Origin: Sulfurifustis variabilis
Lineage (GTDB): Bacteria > Pseudomonadota > Gammaproteobacteria > Acidiferrobacterales > Sulfurifustaceae
DNA length: 64,000 nucleotides
Assembly (NCBI RefSeq): GCF_002355415.1
Contig: NZ_AP014936.1
Span: 2,666,001-2,730,000 of the forward strand
Reading direction: 5' to 3'
Below, piece after piece: positions 24,601-33,823 of this stretch. Positions within the stretch are counted from its first letter, which is position 1; every line of letters starts with the position of its first letter. Both the position numbers and the translations under genes were made by a program. The notes under the pieces are model-generated. The model did no database searches and was not told where the DNA came from. It worked only from the letters and a program-made list of their open reading frames with translations.

Positions 24601-25973
24601 CTCTCCCCGCTGGCGCGGGGCAGAGGCGGCCGGTCCAGGTCCTCTCCCGCGGGCCGCCCCGCGGCCGTCTCCACCCTCACCACCCGCTGCGGGTACGGGA
24701 TGGTGATCCCCCGGTCCCTGAACGCCCGCCAGATCTTCCGGTGCAGGCGCGAGCGCAGGTCGAGCATGCCGCTCTCCGGATCGCCGATCCAGATCATCAG
24801 CTCGAGATTGACGCCGTTGTCCCCGAAGCCGATGACGAAGGCCTGCGGCGCCGGGGCCGGCAGGATGCGCGGCTCGGAGCGGCCGATCTCCTCGAGCAGC
24901 GCGATCGCCTCGTCGGGGTCGACGTCGTAGCCGATCTGCACGGGAACGCGCAGGCGCACGTTACGGTCGCCGTAGGACCAGCTCGTGATGCGGTTGGTCA
25001 CGAGCTCCTCGTTCGGCACCAGCACGTCGAGGCCGTCGCCCGTGCGCACGACGACGTGGCGCGAGTTCAGCTCCTGCACGATGCCGAAGGTATCGCCCAC
25101 CGTGATCACGTCGCCCGGGCGCACCGACTCCTCGAAGATCAGCACGAAACCGGCCACGTAGTTGCTGACCGTCTTCTGCAGGCCGAGGCCCACGCCGACG
25201 ACGAGCGCGCCGCCGATCACCGTGAGCGTGGTGATGTCGATGCCGGCCGTCACCAGGGCCACGACCACGACCGACGTCAGCAGCACGAGCTTCGTGAGCT
25301 TGATCGCCGCCGCCTTCATGCTCGCGTCGAGGTTCTGCGTGCGCCGGATGCGCATCGAGAGCGCCTTGACGATCCAGAGATAGAGGATCAGCAGGAGCGC
25401 CATCGAGAGCGCGAAGCTGGTGACGGTGAGGAGCGAGACGCGCGTCGCGCCCACCTGCATCCCGTACTCGTCGAGCGCCCGGCTCACCACGGGCAGCCAG
25501 CCGAAGATGTGCAGCGCGAGCAGTCCCCAGATCGTGAGCGTGAGCGCCCCTTCCCACGCCTTGAGCCGGCTGCCGGGGCTGAACGTGTGGCGCAGGACGA
25601 ACACGCCCATGCGCACCAGGGTGAAGGCGCCGACGGCGAGGATGAGGTAATGCAGCAGGTCGCCGCGGATGCCGAGCGCCTGGCGCAGGAGCGCGCTGCC
25701 GGCGAGGAGCCACAACCATAATAGAAGGGGCACCGTCACCAGCGCCCCGGTACGCACCGCCACCCGCCGCAGCCCGTCCCTGGTTGGCGGGCCGACGGCC
25801 GCCTGGAGCCGGCTTTGCAGACGCTGTCCCAGCCAGAGCGCCAGGACGAGGCCGCTCAGGAGCACGCCGAGCTGCCACCACATGGCCGGCTCCTGCAGGC
25901 GGGGCCAGAGCGACATCAAAAGTTCGGTGAGCGGTACGGGACCTGCGTCCTGCGAGGCGGAGAGGCGAGCCAT
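24597..25973 (-). CDS. MscS-family mechanosensitive channel
   Basis: A 458-residue inner membrane protein from the ATG at 25973. About five to six hydrophobic helices lead to the MscS pore helix and the adjacent beta domain: TLTVIGGALVVGVGLGLQ, NYVAGFVLIFEESVRPGD, VPNEELVTNRITSWSYGD. A C-terminal alpha/beta domain follows. It acts as an osmotic safety valve or a related small-conductance channel. The open frame continues upstream to 26177 but lacks family similarity there. Confidence 0.92.
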   Translation of the reverse strand: MARLSASQDAGPVPLTELLMSLWPRLQEPAMWWQLGVLLSGLVLALWLGQRLQSRLQAAVGPPTRDGLRRVAVRTGALVTVPLLLWLWLLAGSALLRQALGIRGDLLHYLILAVGAFTLVRMGVFVLRHTFSPGSRLKAWEGALTLTIWGLLALHIFGWLPVVSRALDEYGMQVGATRVSLLTVTSFALSMALLLILYLWIVKALSMRIRRTQNLDASMKAAAIKLTKLVLLTSVVVVALVTAGIDITTLTVIGGALVVGVGLGLQKTVSNYVAGFVLIFEESVRPGDVITVGDTFGIVQELNSRHVVVRTGDGLDVLVPNEELVTNRITSWSYGDRNVRLRVPVQIGYDVDPDEAIALLEEIGRSEPRILPAPAPQAFVIGFGDNGVNLELMIWIGDPESGMLDLRSRLHRKIWRAFRDRGITIPYPQRVVRVETAAGRPAGEDLDRPPLPRASGES

Positions 25974-26392
25974 AGGCGGGAGTATAGTCGGCGGCCGGGC
26001 GTGCCCTTTTTCGGGCGCCACCAGCCGGAAAGCCAGCCGGCGACGCCCGTCGGGATCGGTTCCGCCGCCCCCGGGTTCGCTCGGAAAAACCGCCGTTTCG
26101 GGCCGGTCCGATGCGCGCTCTTTTGCGGATGGCCCGCGAACCGGATCGCCGGTTCGGCCCGCCCTGCCCGGCGGCAATCACGCGATGCAGCGTTCGCGCA
26201 AAGGTCTTTGCCGTTTTGGGCAAAACGACCCATGTGCCTTTTTTCCCAAAACCGCTAGAAGACTAGCCGTTACTCCGAACCGCCGGTGCGGGACAGGGAC
26301 GGCGCCGCGTCGTTTCGCGCAAGCAGCGGTTCTCTCCCGGTCACAGTCGACAGGAACACGCCCTGAACACGCAATCCAGGCTCGCCGGCGCG
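25974..26392. other. Divergent intergenic region
   Basis: About 420 bp between the divergent mscS and DUF6502 genes, so it should hold both promoters. A short perfect inverted repeat, CGTTTTG/CAAAACG (26212-26227), may be an operator. No other gene or repeat is recognised. Confidence 0.45.
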
Positions 26393-27205
26393 GTGTCCTC
26401 GGCCCTTTACGCGGCGTTGCGGCCGCTCGTCCGGGTACTCCTGCGCCATGGGTTCAGCTTCAAGAGCTTCGCCCAGGTCGCGAAGCGGCTCTACGTCGAG
26501 ATCGGCATGAACGAATTCGGGATCGAAGGGAGGCCGCAGACCATTTCCCGCGTCGCCGTCCTGACCGGACTGACGCGCAAGGACGTCCAGCGCGTCCTGA
26601 ACCGCGGATCGTTCGACGATCCGCAGGCGCGTGAGCGCTACAACCGTGCGGCGCGCGTCGTGGCCGGTTGGGTCCGCGACGCCGACTTCGCCGACGAGAA
26701 CGGATCGCCGGCCAGGCTGGCGATGGACGGGAACCCGGGCTTCGGCATGCTCGTGAAGCGATACAGCGGCGACGTTCCGGCGCGGGCCGTGCTGGACGAG
26801 CTCCTGCGCGTCGGCACCGTCCGGCGCCTCGCGGACGGCCGGGTCGAGCTCATGTCGCGCGCCTACGTGCCCCGCACCAGCGACCTCGACAAGATCGCCA
26901 TACTCGGCACCGACGTCGCGGACCTCATCACGACCATCGACCACAACCTGCAGCAGGGCGAGTGGAACCCTTTCTTCCAGCGGAAGGTGATGTACGACAA
27001 CCTGCCGAAGGAAGCGATTGCCGAGTTCCGGCAGCTCTGCGCCGAGCAGGCGCAGCATCTCGTGGAGCATCTGGACAAATGGCTGTCGCGCCACGACCGC
27101 GACATGAACCCGCGCGTGAAAGGCACCGGCCGGACGCGTGCCGGACTGGGTCTCTTCTATTTCGAGGAAGATCTGTCGGACCGCACATGGAAAAAAACCA
27201 GATGA
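26393..27205 (+). CDS. DUF6502 family protein
   Basis: A 270-residue protein with the conserved N-terminal block LRPLVRVLLRHGFSFKSFAQ and a helix-turn-helix-like stretch QTISRVAVLTGLTRKDVQRVL. This pattern is typical of DUF6502. The rest (GDVPARAVLDELLRVG, LGTDVADLITTIDHNLQ) is also family-like. It may be a DNA-binding regulator. The start is uncertain: the GTG at 26393 has no obvious ribosome site. It overlaps the next gene by 19 bp, and DUF6502 genes are often next to DUF5666 lipoproteins. Confidence 0.8.
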   Translation: MSSALYAALRPLVRVLLRHGFSFKSFAQVAKRLYVEIGMNEFGIEGRPQTISRVAVLTGLTRKDVQRVLNRGSFDDPQARERYNRAARVVAGWVRDADFADENGSPARLAMDGNPGFGMLVKRYSGDVPARAVLDELLRVGTVRRLADGRVELMSRAYVPRTSDLDKIAILGTDVADLITTIDHNLQQGEWNPFFQRKVMYDNLPKEAIAEFRQLCAEQAQHLVEHLDKWLSRHDRDMNPRVKGTGRTRAGLGLFYFEEDLSDRTWKKTR

Positions 27206-28647
27206 CGCTTGCGGCGTGCAGGCGCCGGGCATGGGGGATGATCGCGGCCGCCGTCCTGGCCGGATGCGGAGCCGGCGTCGAGGAGAGCAGCGTCGCGGAC
27301 GGCGGCACGGGCGGTACCGGCATCGCGTACGGCAGCGTGACCGGGTTCGGGAGCGTGTTCGTCAACGGCGTCCGGTTCGACACGACGAGCGCCGCCGTCC
27401 TCCTGGACGGCCTGCCGGGACCCGATCCGATGTCGGACCCGCGCCGCGGCCTCGCCGAGGGCATGGTGATCCGGGTGGAAGGGACGATCGACCCCGGCGG
27501 CTCGACCGGAAACGCGAGCCGGATCACGTACGGCCGGAACCTGGCGGGACCGATCGGCGATCTCGCCGACGTCGACGCGAACACGCGACGGGCGACGGTG
27601 CTCGGTCAGACGGTGATCCTCGACGGACAGACCGTCTTCCGCGGAACGGGCCTCGGAGGGTTGACGACCGGCAACGTGATCGAGGTGAGCGGCCTCGTCG
27701 ACGAACAGGACCGCATCCACGCGACCTATGTCGAATGGAAGGCGGATGCGTTCCAGCCGGGCATGGCGATCGGGGTGACCGGGACCGTCGAGGGGCTGAA
27801 CGAAGGCCGCAGGACCTTCCGCCTCGGCTCCCTGACGGTCGACTACGCCTCCGCCGACACCGGCGATCTGCCGGGCGGCGTTCCCGCGAACGGGTCGTAC
27901 GTCGCGGCGAACGGTTCGAGCTTCGGGCCCGCCGGCGCGCTCGTGGCGACCCGGGTCGGGCCGGAGGTCGAGGGCATCGGCGTGCCCGACGCGGAAGCGG
28001 CGGAGATCGAAGGCTTCGTCACGGCCGTGAACGGACCGAACGACTTCGTCATCGGCAACCAGCGCTTCGTCACGACCGCCGCGACCTTCTTCAAGGGCGG
28101 CCTCGTCACCGATGTCGCGGTCGGTACCCGACTCGAAGTCGAGGGCGCCCTCATGGCCGGCCTGCTGACCGCCGACAAGGTCGAGTTCCGCGACGGCATC
28201 GCGCTCGAGTCCGCGGTCGCCGCCGTGTACGACGACGGCAGCCTCACGCTGAAGGGGCTCCCGGAGATCGCCGTTTACCGGAACCCCCTCACCCGCATCG
28301 ACGGGTTCGATCCGGGCAAGGCGATCGCCCCGGACGATCGCGTGAAGATACGTGCGCGCGTGACCGGCGGCCGCGTCGTCGCCTCGAAGATCGAAGAGAA
28401 GGACGTGGATCCGGAGAAAACCAAGGTCGAGCTGCAGGGCCCGGTCGGCGCGATCGCCGGTTCCGCGCTCGTCATCCTCGGCGTGGAGATCGATACGGCC
28501 GGGACCGTCCTGCGCGATGCGGCCGGGCAGCCGCTTGCTCCGGAACAGTTCTTCGCCGCGTTGTCGCTCTACGATCTGGTGGAGGCCGAGGGCCTGCTGG
28601 AGGGCGACGGCACGGTGCGCTGGAGCGAAGTCGAGCTCGAGGATTAG
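27187..28647 (+). CDS. DUF5666-repeat lipoprotein
   Basis: A 486-residue protein with a signal and lipobox VLAGC (Cys near residue 26). Several DUF5666-like beta repeats follow, each with a pattern like GMVIRVEGTID, GNVIEVSGLVD or GTRLEVEGALM. A Gly-rich N-terminal link GGTGGTGIAYGSVTGFGSVFVNG marks the family and is given here by its GSVTGFGSVFVNG core. It is probably anchored in the outer membrane facing the periplasm or cell surface; its function is unknown. Its start overlaps the upstream gene. Confidence 0.82.
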   Translation: MEKNQMTLAACRRRAWGMIAAAVLAGCGAGVEESSVADGGTGGTGIAYGSVTGFGSVFVNGVRFDTTSAAVLLDGLPGPDPMSDPRRGLAEGMVIRVEGTIDPGGSTGNASRITYGRNLAGPIGDLADVDANTRRATVLGQTVILDGQTVFRGTGLGGLTTGNVIEVSGLVDEQDRIHATYVEWKADAFQPGMAIGVTGTVEGLNEGRRTFRLGSLTVDYASADTGDLPGGVPANGSYVAANGSSFGPAGALVATRVGPEVEGIGVPDAEAAEIEGFVTAVNGPNDFVIGNQRFVTTAATFFKGGLVTDVAVGTRLEVEGALMAGLLTADKVEFRDGIALESAVAAVYDDGSLTLKGLPEIAVYRNPLTRIDGFDPGKAIAPDDRVKIRARVTGGRVVASKIEEKDVDPEKTKVELQGPVGAIAGSALVILGVEIDTAGTVLRDAAGQPLAPEQFFAALSLYDLVEAEGLLEGDGTVRWSEVELED

Positions 28648-28662
28648 CCGGCGCGTTGCGCG

Positions 28663-28685
28663 CCCTCTCCCTCGACGGGAGAGGG
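28663..28685. terminator. Bidirectional hairpin between convergent genes
   Basis: The perfect stem CCCTCTCCC/GGGAGAGGG with loop TCGAC lies between the DUF5666 gene and the minus-strand exporter operon. It resembles the hairpins at 7250 and 16013, so it is also part of the repeat family. Confidence 0.65.
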
Positions 28686-28694
28686 TGACAACCC

Positions 28695-29900
28695 CTACTC
28701 GTGCCGCAGCGCCTCGATGGGGTCGAGCCGGGCGGCCTTGCGCGCCGGAAAGTACCCGAAGACCACCCCGACCGCCGCGGCGAACAGGAACGCGACGACC
28801 ACGATCCCGGCGTCGAAGATGAAGGGCACCTGCAGGGCGCCGGCGAGCAGGAGCGAGGTCCCGAGCGCGATCGCGATGCCGAGCAGGCCGCCGAGGGACG
28901 ACAGCACCACGGCTTCGACCAGGAACTGCAGCAGCACCTCGCGCTCGAGCGCGCCGATCGCGAGGCGGATGCCGATCTCCCGGGTGCGCTCGGTGACCGA
29001 GACCAGCATGATGTTCATGATCCCGATGCCGCCGACGAGCAGGCTCACCGCCGCGACGGCGCCGAGGAGCGCGGTCAGCACCTTCGTCGTCCCGGAGATC
29101 ATCTGCGCGACCTCCTTCATGTCCATCACGTTGAAGTCGCTGTCCTCGCCGGCCGAGAGATGGCGGCGCGCGCGCATCAGCCGCTCGATGTCCTCCTGCA
29201 CGCGCGCGGTCGCGGCGCCCTCCCGCACCGAGACCTGCAGGACGCCGACGTCCTCGTTGCCGGCGATGCGGCGCTGGAAGGTGCGCAGCGGCACGACGAC
29301 GATGTCGTCCTGATCGGTGCCCATCGTGGACTGGCCCTTCGGGGCGAGCAGGCCGATCACGTCGCACGAGAGCTTCTCCAGCCGGATCTGGCTGCCGACC
29401 GGGCTCTGGCCGCCGAAGAGCTTGGCGCGCACGGTCTCCCCGATGACGCACACCGCCGCACCGGAGCGCACCTCGCCCTCCGTGAAGAGCCGGCCTTCCT
29501 TCACCGTCCAGTTCCGCACCGGGAAGTACGCCTCCGTGCTGCCGCTGACGAGCGTCGACCAGTTCTCGTTGCCGTAGATCGCCTTGACCGAGCGGCTGGC
29601 CGCCGGCGCGACGGCCGCGACGTCCGGCACGTCGCGCGCGATGGCCTCGGCGTCGGCCAGCCTGAAGCTCGCGGCGCCGGCGCTCATGCCCGGGCCCAGG
29701 CGCTTGCCGGGCGTGATCATCAGCAGGTTGCTCCCGAGGCTCGCGATCTGCTCGCGCACCTGGGCGGTCGCGCCGCCGCCGAGGGTCACCATGATGATGA
29801 CCGCGGCGACACCGATGACGATGCCGAGGACCGTGAGAAACGAGCGCAGCGAGTTGCGCCGGATCGCGCGCAGGGCGAGCAGCAAGGCGTTCCCGAGCAT
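28695..29900 (-). CDS. MacB-type ABC exporter permease
   Basis: A 401-residue permease with one N-terminal helix ([24 protein letters not shown]), a large periplasmic MacB-PCD domain, and three C-terminal helices of the FtsX/MacB core ([30 protein letters not shown] in family terms, seen from its [13 protein letters not shown] and [10 protein letters not shown] parts). It is the last gene of a four-gene operon (outer membrane factor, adaptor, ATPase, permease). It transports no substrate across the inner membrane itself but drives a tripartite export machine. Confidence 0.92.
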   Translation of the reverse strand: MLGNALLLALRAIRRNSLRSFLTVLGIVIGVAAVIIMVTLGGGATAQVREQIASLGSNLLMITPGKRLGPGMSAGAASFRLADAEAIARDVPDVAAVAPAASRSVKAIYGNENWSTLVSGSTEAYFPVRNWTVKEGRLFTEGEVRSGAAVCVIGETVRAKLFGGQSPVGSQIRLEKLSCDVIGLLAPKGQSTMGTDQDDIVVVPLRTFQRRIAGNEDVGVLQVSVREGAATARVQEDIERLMRARRHLSAGEDSDFNVMDMKEVAQMISGTTKVLTALLGAVAAVSLLVGGIGIMNIMLVSVTERTREIGIRLAIGALEREVLLQFLVEAVVLSSLGGLLGIAIALGTSLLLAGALQVPFIFDAGIVVVAFLFAAAVGVVFGYFPARKAARLDPIEALRHE

Positions 29901-30622
29901 CAGGCCACCCTCCCCGCCCGGCGCTCGTCGGCCGCCACGCGCCCGTCGTGGAAACGCACGACGCGCGCCGCGTACTCCGCCATGTCCGGTTCGTGCGTCA
30001 CCATGACGATGGTGATGCCGTGGTCGCGGTTCAGCCCGACGAGGATGTCCATGATCTCGCGGCTGCGCGCGGAGTCGAGATTGCCCGTCGGCTCGTCGGC
30101 GAGGAGCACCGCGGGCTGCGTGACGATGGCGCGCGCGATGGCGACGCGCTGCTGCTGGCCGCCCGAGAGCTCGCCGGGCGTGTGGTCCTCCCATCCGGTG
30201 AGCCCGACCGCCGCGAGCGCCGCGCGCGCCCGGGCGTGCCGCCCGGCCGCGGGCTCGCCGCGGTAGATCAGCGGCAGCTCGACGTTCTCGAGCGCGGACG
30301 TGCGGGCGAGCAGGTTGTAGCCCTGGAACACGAAGCCCAGGTAGTAGCGCCGCAGGAGCGCGCGCTGGTTTCGGGAGAGCCCCCCGACCTCGACGTCCTT
30401 GAAGCGGTAGCGGCCGGCGGTCGGGGTATCCAGGCAGCCGACGATGTTCATGCAGGTGCTCTTGCCCGACCCGCTCGGTCCCATGACGGCGACGAACTCG
30501 CCGGTGTCGATGCGCAGGTCTACGCCGCGCAGCGCCGGCATCGCGGCGGCGCCGCTGCCGTACACCTTGGTCACGCCCTCGAGGGCGATCAGGCCGGAGC
30601 CGCCGTTGCCGCTTTCAAGCAT
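29900..30622 (-). CDS. MacB-type ABC exporter ATPase
   Basis: A 240-residue ATPase. Walker A is GPSGSGKST, the Q-loop VFQGYNLL, the signature [14 protein letters not shown], Walker [14 protein letters not shown] and the H-loop MVTHEPD. It is the separate nucleotide-binding half of a MacB/LolD-like exporter. Its stop overlaps the permease start by one base (TGATG), so the two are translationally coupled. Confidence 0.94.
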   Translation of the reverse strand: MLESGNGGSGLIALEGVTKVYGSGAAAMPALRGVDLRIDTGEFVAVMGPSGSGKSTCMNIVGCLDTPTAGRYRFKDVEVGGLSRNQRALLRRYYLGFVFQGYNLLARTSALENVELPLIYRGEPAAGRHARARAALAAVGLTGWEDHTPGELSGGQQQRVAIARAIVTQPAVLLADEPTGNLDSARSREIMDILVGLNRDHGITIVMVTHEPDMAEYAARVVRFHDGRVAADERRAGRVA

Positions 30623-30628
30623 GTCCGC

Positions 30629-31915
30629 TCACTTCGCGCTCACGGCGTCGGTCACCACGGCGGTGCCCGCCTCGAGCGGGCCGCCGGTCACCACGGTCAT
30701 GACGCCGTCGGTGGAGCCGATGGCGATCTCGACGGGCTCGGGCGCGCCCTCGCGCAGCACCCAGACGCGCTGCGTCCTGCCCTTCACCTCGGCCGCCGGG
30801 AGCCGCGAGGGCGTCCGCGGCGGCCGCGGCAGGAGCCGCTGGATGATGCTGCGGTCGTCCGCCGCATCCGGCGCGCCGGCGGCGGGCGGGGTGAAGCGCA
30901 GCGCGGCGTTGGGGACGAGCAGCGCATCGTCGATCTTCTCGACGGTGATCACCGCGGTCGCCGTCATGCCGGGACGCAGCGCCAGCGCCGAGTTGTCGAC
31001 CGCGAGCACGGTCTCGTACGTGACGACGCCTTCCACGGTCTGCGAGCCGAAGTGCACGCGCGTGATGCGGGCGGGAAAACGCCGGTCGGGATACGCGTCG
31101 ACGGTGAACGCCGCTTCCTGCGCCTCCTGCACCCGCCCGACGTCGGCCTCGTCCACGTCCACCTGCAGCTCCATCTGCGCCAGGTCCTCGGCGATGGTGA
31201 ACAGGACCGGGGCCTGGAACGCCGCCGCCACCGTCTGGCCGGGCTCGACCGAACGCGCGAGCACGATGCCGTTGATCGGCGAGCGGATCACCGCCTTCGC
31301 GAGGTCGGTGCGGTTCGCGCGCAGCGTCGCCTGCGCCTGCGCCACGGCCGCCCGGGCGGCGATCTCGTCCGCCTGCGCCCGCTCGAGCGCCGCCTCGGCC
31401 GCGTCGAAGTCGCTCGGCGACGGCACCTTGCCGCCGCTGATGTCGCGCACCTGGGCGAGTCGCGCGAGCGTGGCCTTGGCTTCCTTCGCGGTCGCCTGCG
31501 CCTGGCGCACCTTCGCCTCGGCCGAGGCGAGCGCGGCCTCGGACTGCCGGACCTGCGCCTCGAGCTTGGTGGTGTCGAGCCGCGCCAGCACCTGGCCGGC
31601 CTTCACCCGCTCGTTGTAGTCGACGTCGACGGTCTTGACGATCCCGGAGAGCTCGCTGCCCACGTCGACCTGGTTGGTCGGCTCCAGCGTTCCGGTCGCG
31701 GTCACCGTCACGGTCAGATCGCCGCGCTGCACGGGCTGCGTCCGGTACTGCACCTCCGTGCCGTCGCCGATCAGGGTCCACGCGATCGCCGCCGTCGCGA
31801 GGACCGCCGCCAGCGCCCCCCAGCCGAGCCAGCGGCGGCGGCGCCGCGCGCGCTCGCTCCCGGCGTCGACGCCGAGCTGTTGGGCGACCTCGCCATTCAC
31901 GTTCAGCTCGTTCAT
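30629..31915 (-). CDS. MacA-like periplasmic adaptor (HlyD family)
   Basis: A 428-residue membrane-fusion protein. An N-terminal anchor (about residues 30-48) is followed by a lipoyl half (GTLEPTNQVDVGSELSGIV), a long alpha hairpin (about 120-200), the second lipoyl half (VIRSPINGIVLARSVEPGQ) and beta-barrel/membrane-proximal domains. It links the inner membrane ABC complex to the outer membrane channel. Its start overlaps the preceding outer membrane factor gene by 4 bp. It could also serve the nearby RND pump, which lacks its own adaptor. Confidence 0.92.
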   Translation of the reverse strand: MNELNVNGEVAQQLGVDAGSERARRRRRWLGWGALAAVLATAAIAWTLIGDGTEVQYRTQPVQRGDLTVTVTATGTLEPTNQVDVGSELSGIVKTVDVDYNERVKAGQVLARLDTTKLEAQVRQSEAALASAEAKVRQAQATAKEAKATLARLAQVRDISGGKVPSPSDFDAAEAALERAQADEIAARAAVAQAQATLRANRTDLAKAVIRSPINGIVLARSVEPGQTVAAAFQAPVLFTIAEDLAQMELQVDVDEADVGRVQEAQEAAFTVDAYPDRRFPARITRVHFGSQTVEGVVTYETVLAVDNSALALRPGMTATAVITVEKIDDALLVPNAALRFTPPAAGAPDAADDRSIIQRLLPRPPRTPSRLPAAEVKGRTQRVWVLREGAPEPVEIAIGSTDGVMTVVTGGPLEAGTAVVTDAVSAK

Positions 31916-33360
31916 CGTGCTTCTCCTTCCTTCGCCGCCGCGTCGGCCGCCGCCAGCGGGGTCCACCCTCCGCCCAGCGCCTTGTACAGCCGGATCAGGT
32001 TCGAGCTCACTTCGCCCTCGCTCGCGGCGAGCCGGTCCTGCAGCGACAGGAGCGAGCGCTGCGCGTCGAGCACCACCTGGAAGTCGATCAGCCCGGCGTT
32101 GTACTGCTGGGTCGCGAGGTTCGCCGCGAGCTCGGCCGCGCGCGTCGCGTCGACGAGCGCCGCGCGGCGTGCCTGCTCCTCGCCGAACGCGACGAGCGCG
32201 TTCTCGACGTCGTTCAGGGCCGTCAAGACCGCCGCTTCGTAGCCGATCAGCGCCTGCTCGGCGAGCGCGCCCTGCACCTCGACGTTCCGGCGCAGGCGCC
32301 CGGCGTCGAAGACCGTCCAGCTCGCGTTCGCGGCGGCCGTGCTCGTGCGCGCGGCCGAGGTGAAGAGCCGGGAGCCGGTCAGCGCCTCGAGGCCGATCGA
32401 CCCGAGCAGCGCGAAGCCCGGGTAGCGGGCGGCGGCCGCCACGCCCACCTCCGCGGTCTGCGCGGCGAGTCTCCGCTCGGCGGCGCGGACGTCGGGACGG
32501 CGCCGCAGGACATCGGCCGGCACCCCGACGGCCACCTCGGCCGGCACGACCGGGATCGCCGCGGGCGCGTCCAGCTCCGGGGCCAGCGCGCCGGGCCGTT
32601 CTCCCAGCAGCACCGCGAGACGGTTCTTCGCCTGCTCGAGCCCGCTCCGGAGCGACGGGATCTCCGCGCGCGTCTGCTCGAGATTGAAGCGGGCGCGCTG
32701 CACGTCGAGCTCCGTGGTGAGACCGGCCTGCGCGCGCCAGCGCGTGATGTCGTAGGTCTCCGTCTGCGTGCCGAGATTCGCCTCGGCGATCGCGAGGCGG
32801 GTCTGGAACGAGCGCACCTCGACGTAATTCAGCGCCACCTCGGCGAGCAGGCTCACGTACACGTCCTGCGCGTCGGCGACACTCGCCTCCAGTCCGGCCG
32901 TGGCCGACTCGAGCGCGCGCCGTTTGCTTCCGAAGAGGTCGAGCTCCCAGCGCGCATCGAAGGCCGCGGCGTAGAGCTCGGTCGTCGCGCCGGTGCCCGT
33001 CTCTTCGCTGCCGCGCACGCGGCTCGCCGACGCCGCCGCCGCGAGCGTCGGAAAGCGGTCGGCGCTCGCGATGCCGCGCCGCGCCCGCGCCTCGCGCACG
33101 CGCGCCTGCGCCTGGCGCAGGTCGAGGCTGCCGCTCGCCGCGCGCTCGATCAGGCGCGTCAGGACCGGGTCCTGGAGCACGGACCACCATCGGGCGAGCG
33201 TCGCCGGGTCGGTCGGCGCCGCGCTCGCGCCGGCCGCGGCCCCGGCGCGCCACGCTTCCGGAGCCTGCGTCGCAGGCGGCGCGTAGTCCGGACCGACCGT
33301 CACGCATCCACCCAGCGCGAGCAGCGCCCCGACCGCGCAGAACCTCGATACCAGTCGCAT
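31912..33360 (-). CDS. NodT-type outer membrane efflux lipoprotein
   Basis: A 482-residue protein with a signal and lipobox LALGGC (Cys about residue 19). Two outer membrane efflux repeats follow, with the typical GPDYAPPA start and WELDLFGSKRRALE block. It forms the outer membrane channel of the tripartite exporter encoded downstream. It is the first gene of the four-gene operon. Confidence 0.92.
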   Translation of the reverse strand: MRLVSRFCAVGALLALGGCVTVGPDYAPPATQAPEAWRAGAAAGASAAPTDPATLARWWSVLQDPVLTRLIERAASGSLDLRQAQARVREARARRGIASADRFPTLAAAASASRVRGSEETGTGATTELYAAAFDARWELDLFGSKRRALESATAGLEASVADAQDVYVSLLAEVALNYVEVRSFQTRLAIAEANLGTQTETYDITRWRAQAGLTTELDVQRARFNLEQTRAEIPSLRSGLEQAKNRLAVLLGERPGALAPELDAPAAIPVVPAEVAVGVPADVLRRRPDVRAAERRLAAQTAEVGVAAAARYPGFALLGSIGLEALTGSRLFTSAARTSTAAANASWTVFDAGRLRRNVEVQGALAEQALIGYEAAVLTALNDVENALVAFGEEQARRAALVDATRAAELAANLATQQYNAGLIDFQVVLDAQRSLLSLQDRLAASEGEVSSNLIRLYKALGGGWTPLAAADAAAKEGEAR

Positions 33361-33823
33361 CGCCTCTCGAAACCGGGACGGTTTACGGGGGAACTGTCGG
33401 CGCCGGCGGCCCGTCCCGTTCGAACCGCAGGTTACGGATGCCGCGTAACGGGCGTGTGTCGCGCGCCCGTCGCTTTGTAACGATCGGCAACGTCGAGCGG
33501 CCCCGATTTCCGCCCCGCGCCGGCCGTCGGCCCATGCGGTAACCAGCCTAGGGGGCCAGGGGATTCACTGCTTTGACGCAGGACAAGGGACGGTTGCGCG
33601 ACTCCGGCCTGTCTAACCGATGAAGGGTGTCCCACCCACGATCCGCACGCGTGGCCCCGAAGGGCACGGGCGGCGTGGCTCCCGACCCTGCCGGCGCAAG
33701 CGTTATAGCCGGCGGACCCCCCGGGATGCCCGTCCGTCCGAAGTCGCTGGTGTCCCATCGGCGCGCGAACCCTAGAATCGTGGGTGTAAACACGTGCTCC
33801 GCGCAGGAAGCGCAGAGGACCCA
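33361..33823. other. Divergent promoter region, no gene
   Basis: About 460 bp between the minus-strand efflux operon and the plus-strand kinase. It contains a short inverted repeat GTTACG/CGTAAC (about 33432-33450) and a hairpin-like CGGGCG/CGCCCG (about 33450-33470) that could be operators. No coding sequence is convincing. Confidence 0.45.

Noticed and set aside
26174-26177. Longer N-terminus of the MscS channel (start at 26177)
   Set aside because: The extra residues are Arg/Gly-rich with no family likeness; ATG 25973 begins just before the first hydrophobic helix.
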